Assembly: GCA_903908605.1 (NCBI GenBank)
Contig: CAIVSQ010000190.1
Location: 1 to 54,157 of the forward strand
Reading direction: 5' to 3'
Length of the DNA stretch: 54,157 nt
From: an uncultured Anaerolineae bacterium
Lineage (GTDB): Bacteria; Chloroflexota; Anaerolineae; Anaerolineales; Villigracilaceae
Shown here: in pieces, positions 50,619 to 54,157 of the stretch
How positions within the stretch are numbered: the stretch's first letter is position 1
Layout: every line of letters begins with the position of its first letter
The notes under the pieces: generated by a model
What the model saw: the letters and a program-made list of their open reading frames with translations, nothing else
Database searches by the model: none
What the model was told of the DNA's origin: nothing
Made by a program: the position numbers and the translations under genes

Positions 50619-51508
50619 AGAAGCTCAGCTCTGCAGCAAACTTTGTAAAAAGAAACCTGACCTGGATGACACTCGGCGCGTTTGGCCTTTCAGCCTGCGG
50701 ACGCCTGGAAACCATCCCTTATGACCCACCTTATACGCCTGCGCAATGGTTGACCATTCAGCCTAATTTTCAGCTTGCCGCAGGCGCAACCCCGCAGTAC
50801 TTTATGCAGCCGAGTACAAGCACCATTGTATACCTGCTGGGTGTAATAACCATTGCGATTGGCATTTATTTTTTGCGAATTCGCCAGGCGCAACAATCAC
50901 GCATGTGGTGGGGAATTGGACTGCTGCTGTGGGGTTTGGGCGCCATCCTGGCTGGCACAAGTTATGAGGCATTCAGTTATGCCATCAAATGCGCCGGTCG
51001 TGAGGTATGCCTGTGGACAAGCTGGTGGGAAGTTCTCTATTTACTTGTCACCGTTTGGAGTATCGACGCCATTACCATGGCGGTTGCCTACACCAGCACC
51101 ACGGGCCGTGTTCGCCAGGTGTTGATGGGCTATGCTTTTCTCAACGCGCTTATCTACCTGGGGGTTTTGCTGGCGGGTACTTTTATGCCGGTCAAGTTTT
51201 GGATTTCCTTTGAGATGTTAATCCTGTTTGCCGGACCAAATATCCTGATTTTCTTTTGCGTAAACGGTTGGCGGGCAATTAAGACCCGCTCCTCGTTTGA
51301 TAAAGCCATGGTTGCGACCTGGGTTTGGCTGGGGATCACCATTGGCGCGTATTTTGGCTATTACCTGTCTGGTCTTACGCTGCTCCTCTGGGAGAAGGGT
51401 ATTTGGTTTTCGGAGAATGACGTTCTGCACATTTTCCTGATTATTTGGATGCTATTTATTTACCGGGTGGTAGCGCGCCAGGTACAGGATATGCCCTCGG
51501 CTGTATGA
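50615..51508 (+). CDS. Predicted seven-helix membrane protein
   Basis: This 297-residue protein has a signal-like N-terminal helix with a possible lipobox (LSAC, Cys28), a short outer segment (YDPPYTPAQW...PQYFMQPS), then about seven membrane helices (IVYLLGVITIAIGIYFL, MWWGIGLLLWGLGAILAG, LYLLVTVWSIDAITMAVAY, YAFLNALIYLGVLLAG and others). I do not recognise the family. It overlaps the hydrolase and queA genes. Confidence 0.7.
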   Translation: MKKLSSAANFVKRNLTWMTLGAFGLSACGRLETIPYDPPYTPAQWLTIQPNFQLAAGATPQYFMQPSTSTIVYLLGVITIAIGIYFLRIRQAQQSRMWWGIGLLLWGLGAILAGTSYEAFSYAIKCAGREVCLWTSWWEVLYLLVTVWSIDAITMAVAYTSTTGRVRQVLMGYAFLNALIYLGVLLAGTFMPVKFWISFEMLILFAGPNILIFFCVNGWRAIKTRSSFDKAMVATWVWLGITIGAYFGYYLSGLTLLLWEKGIWFSENDVLHIFLIIWMLFIYRVVARQVQDMPSAV

Positions 51509-52515
51509 AAACGTTGGATTTTGACTACCCCCTGCCTCCTGAATCCATCGCCCAAAGGCCGGCGGAGCCACGAGATTCCTCTCGCCTGCTGGTTTTGAAC
51601 CGTGCTACCGGGCAGCTAGACCATCGCGTATTTCGCGATATCGTTGACTATTTACGTCCTGCGGATTTGCTGGTTCTCAACCAGACACGCGTCATTCCTG
51701 CCCGCATGGCTGCTCAAAAATCCACAGGTGGCAAGGTTGAGGTGTTGCTTCTTCGCCGCGAAGATGACCTGACCTGGGAATGCCTGGTGGGTGGTAAAGG
51801 TATGTTGTTGGGCAAGCGTGTCACCCTGCAGGATGGTCTCGGGGCTGAGATCATTGAAGTCTTGGAAGGCTCACGCCGGCGCATTCGTTTTGATGAGCCG
51901 GTTGAGAGGCATCTGGCTGCGGATGGGCAAATGCCCCTGCCTCCCTATATCCATGAGAAGCTATCCGATCCGGAGCGTTACCAGACGGTTTATGCCCGTA
52001 CTCCCGGCTCTGCTGCGGCCCCAACCGCCGGATTGCACTTTACCCCGGGATTGATCGAAGAGCTGCGCGCGCGGGGAGTGAATATCGCCACCGTTACCTT
52101 GCATGTTGGCCTGGATACCTTTGCTCCGGTGACCGAAGATGACCCTGGTCAGCATAAAATCCATACCGAATGGTGTGAGATCAGCGCGGAGACGGCTGCC
52201 CAGGTCAACGCCACTCGTGCCGTAGGTGGGCGTGTCATCGCTGTGGGGACCACCAGCGTGCGAACGCTGGAAACATCCGCCCGTGAGCCTGGCCAGGTGA
52301 CCGCTTTTTCTGGACCAACTTCCATTTATATTTTGCCTGGTTATCAATACAAGATCGTCGATGCCATGATTACCAATTTTCACTTGCCCAAATCCACTCT
52401 GATCATGCTGGTCAGCGCGTTTGCCGGGCGGGAAAGGGTCCTGGATACCTACATGGCGGCCATCCAGGCGGGTTATCGCTTCTTTTCCTTTGGCGACGCC
52501 ATGTTTATTTATTAA
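51505..52515 (+). CDS. queA: SAM:tRNA ribosyltransferase-isomerase QueA
   Basis: This 336-residue enzyme shows the QueA set: MKTLDFDYPLPPESIAQRPAEPRDSSRLLVL, FRDIVDYLRPADLLVLNQTRVIPAR, APTAGLHFTPGL and ITNFHLPKSTLIMLVSAFAG. It transfers the ribosyl part of SAM to preQ1 in tRNA, making epoxyqueuosine. ATG 51505 overlaps the 7TM stop (ATGA). It closes the ruvB operon. Other queuosine genes are not near. Confidence 0.97.
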   Translation: MKTLDFDYPLPPESIAQRPAEPRDSSRLLVLNRATGQLDHRVFRDIVDYLRPADLLVLNQTRVIPARMAAQKSTGGKVEVLLLRREDDLTWECLVGGKGMLLGKRVTLQDGLGAEIIEVLEGSRRRIRFDEPVERHLAADGQMPLPPYIHEKLSDPERYQTVYARTPGSAAAPTAGLHFTPGLIEELRARGVNIATVTLHVGLDTFAPVTEDDPGQHKIHTEWCEISAETAAQVNATRAVGGRVIAVGTTSVRTLETSAREPGQVTAFSGPTSIYILPGYQYKIVDAMITNFHLPKSTLIMLVSAFAGRERVLDTYMAAIQAGYRFFSFGDAMFIY

Positions 52516-52611
52516 TCTACACTTGCCGTCTGCCCGTCGGTCGATTTTCTGCTTTATCCATTACTTACACTACTAATTTGCTTTTCCTACTACCTCTTCA
52601 CAGGAGATCAA

Positions 52612-53859
52612 ATGGATCAAAAATTTGTTCTGGGTGTCAATTATTGGCCGCGACGCAAGGCGATGTATTGGTGGTCGCAGTTCGATGCTGGTGAAGTACG
52701 GGAGGAGTTTGATCTCATCAAAGAATTAGGCCTGAGTGTTGTTCGTATTTTCCTCCTCTGGGATGATTTTCAACCAGAACCTACCTCGGTGGACAAAAAT
52801 GCCTTGATAAACTTGGTGCAGGTGGCTGATATCGCTGCACAGCGCGGGCTGGGCCTGGATGTGACCTTTTTCACCGGTCATATGAGCGGGCCCAACTGGG
52901 CACCGCGCTGGCTCATGACTGACCAGCCCGGCTTCTCCTCACCTTATTTTGCCTGGGTTCGCCAGGTCGTAACCCAAGGGCAGGTGGTTCCAAATGGTAA
53001 TTACCGCAACATGTTCAATGATCCGGTTGCGCTGGATGCTGAACGATTGTTACTGCGGACTGTGGTAGGCGCGCTCAAGGACCATCCTGGCATCTGGATG
53101 TGGAATCTTGGCAATGAGCCAGACTTGTTTGCCTGGCCAGCCGATGCCGATGCCGGTCAGGCCTGGGCACGTGAAATGATCTCGCTGATCAAATCCATCG
53201 ATCCACTGCATCCGGTCACGGTTGGGACTCATGGTGACAGCCTGGGTCGTGACAATGGCTTCAGGATCGATCAAGTGCATGTAGAAACTGATATTCCGGT
53301 GATGCACTCTTACCCCATGTACTGCGAGTGGGCTCGTGGGCCGCTTGACCCGGATTACGTTCCCTTTACCACGGCACTTACCGCGGCATTGGCGGGTAAA
53401 CCTGCCCTGATGGAGGAATTTGGTGGTTGCACCAATTTACCCGGTAAACCATCTGAGACTTGGGAATGGATTTCGTATGATAACCCGCGCAAACAATACA
53501 TGGCCTCAGAAGAAGATTTCGCTGAATATATGCGCCTGGTTATGCCACGCGTCCAGGAAATTGGATCAACCGGTGCTTTTGTGTGGTGTTTTGCTGATTA
53601 TGCTCCCGAGCTTTGGAACCGCCCGCCCTGTGGAGAATCGCTTCACGAGCGCCATTTCGGCCTGGTTCGTCCAGATGGCTCGATTAAACCTCATGCAGAG
53701 GCCATTCGCCGCTTTGCCGAGACAAAACCACTTGTAAAACCCATCCCCGCTTTTGCGCGATTTCCTGGGCTTACAGGCCAGGATTATTATTCGGCTGACT
53801 TGAATGAGCTACAGCGGGCCTTGTACCGTGATTATCTCGCCAAAAAAGAACAAGCCTGA
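52612..53859 (+). CDS. GH5-like glycoside hydrolase
   Basis: This 415-residue protein is a (beta/alpha)8 hydrolase of clan GH-A: VLGVNYWPRRKAMYWWSQFDAGEVREEFDLIKELGLSVVRIFLLWDDF, acid/base Glu in WMWNLGNEPDLF and nucleophile Glu in ALMEEFGGCTN. The closest pattern is endo-mannanase/cellulase-like GH5 or related. No signal peptide is present, so it may act on imported oligosaccharides. ACAGGAGATCAA precedes ATG 52612. It is monocistronic, with a 22-bp stem terminator after it. Confidence 0.85.
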   Translation: MDQKFVLGVNYWPRRKAMYWWSQFDAGEVREEFDLIKELGLSVVRIFLLWDDFQPEPTSVDKNALINLVQVADIAAQRGLGLDVTFFTGHMSGPNWAPRWLMTDQPGFSSPYFAWVRQVVTQGQVVPNGNYRNMFNDPVALDAERLLLRTVVGALKDHPGIWMWNLGNEPDLFAWPADADAGQAWAREMISLIKSIDPLHPVTVGTHGDSLGRDNGFRIDQVHVETDIPVMHSYPMYCEWARGPLDPDYVPFTTALTAALAGKPALMEEFGGCTNLPGKPSETWEWISYDNPRKQYMASEEDFAEYMRLVMPRVQEIGSTGAFVWCFADYAPELWNRPPCGESLHERHFGLVRPDGSIKPHAEAIRRFAETKPLVKPIPAFARFPGLTGQDYYSADLNELQRALYRDYLAKKEQA

Positions 53860-53883
53860 TCAGGCTATTCTTTGCTGGTAATC

Positions 53884-53939
53884 ACATAAAAGTACAGCGC
53901 CTGCCGTCGATTTGCCTGGCAGGCGCTGTACTTTTATGT
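53884..53939. terminator. Bidirectional 22-bp stem terminator
   Basis: Arms 53884-53905 and 53918-53939 are perfect inverted copies of 22 bp with a 12-base loop. They contain AAAAG/CTTTT near the outer end, between the GH5-like gene and a convergent partial gene. Confidence 0.85.
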
Positions 53940-53988
53940 AGAAAAACGAAAAATCATCCGATCGCCATTTCCACGGCTTTCCCAAAGC

Positions 53989-54157
53989 TTAACGATTGGG
54001 TTTGTAGAGAATTTGTTCAGGCTTTATTCCCTGGGTGCTGTCAAATTGATCTCTCAGGATCATCGCGCCCATTTTGTCGCCATAATTGCTCAGCTCTGGG
54101 ATGGAGCGGGGGTCGTCCATTTGGATGGGTTCTTTCAAATCGATCTGGAAGCGACGA
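53989..54157 (-). CDS. Partial unknown protein, C-terminus
   Basis: The last 55 codons of a minus-strand gene enter the window from its right edge. The end includes YGDKMGAMILRDQFDST and closes with EQILYKPNR. I do not recognise the family. No membrane segment is visible in the part seen. The start lies outside the window. The frame is supported by good codon pattern and a convergent terminator. Confidence 0.5.
   Translation of the reverse strand, partial: RRFQIDLKEPIQMDDPRSIPELSNYGDKMGAMILRDQFDSTQGIKPEQILYKPNR

Overview
The window looks like chromosome of an anaerobic or facultative Chloroflexota bacterium, most likely class Anaerolineae. This is inferred from gene content, not from a marker tree. 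Pointers are the Thr/Pro-rich 'PTPEP' linkers of exported proteins, the DUF3090/SCO1664 pair, a CpXC-domain protein, a YvcK protein with N-terminal membrane segments, FHA-winged-helix regulators, many two-component and Ser/Thr kinase genes, and mid-50s GC.

Region 1 (1-4904) is the end of an integrated element. A tight plus-strand series of phage- or plasmid-like genes (atypical DnaB/RecA-fold ATPase, unknown proteins, small winged helix, HNH-like protein) runs up to an antisense AbrB/PIN toxin-antitoxin module. A tyrosine recombinase gene follows, then a 363-base non-coding stretch with a lox-like palindrome and 11-bp-phased direct repeats, then tRNA-Lys(CTT). The tRNA is the probable attachment site.

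Region 2 (5045-14640) is core chromosome on the minus strand: an AbrB-radical SAM/SPASM protein, a PhoBR-like two-component pair behind a Pho-box-like promoter, a four-gene extracytoplasmic flavin/heme electron-transfer operon (PepSY-like protein, small anchored protein, ApbE, ferric-reductase-like membrane protein), a DUF4349 lipoprotein, an M14 zinc carboxypeptidase, a small membrane protein and DUF6951.

Region 3 (15033-23797) is a long minus-strand run with short gaps: a Nudix hydrolase, three genes of trans-4-hydroxyproline catabolism (deaminase, 2-epimerase, FAD dehydrogenase), an R2lox oxidase, a second Nudix hydrolase, a heparinase II/III protein, a GT4 glycosyltransferase and a NIF3/CutA-like protein.

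Region 4 (24068-37828) is regulation and envelope: an ABC exporter with an insertion in its ATPase domain, a DUF4395-thioredoxin operon that appears to share an operator with a neighbouring Rrf2 regulator, an unusual AAA+ ATPase, GDPD, a membrane-anchored GH3 protein, a Ser/Thr kinase divergent from an FHA-winged-helix regulator, a CpXC protein and a GAF-PAS histidine kinase.

Region 5 (38020-54157) is metabolism and housekeeping: a BaiN-like flavoprotein, class III aminotransferase, ROK kinase, YvcK, DUF3090-SCO1664 pair, homoserine dehydrogenase, a cyanophycinase-DUF2277-hutI operon, a ruvB-DUF2905-hydrolase-7TM-queA operon, a GH5-like hydrolase and the C-terminus of an unidentified gene. 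Several genes (Nudix at 23797, ROK, yvcK, ruvB) appear to be transcribed as leaderless mRNAs, with the start codon 7-8 nt after a good -10 box and no ribosome binding site.
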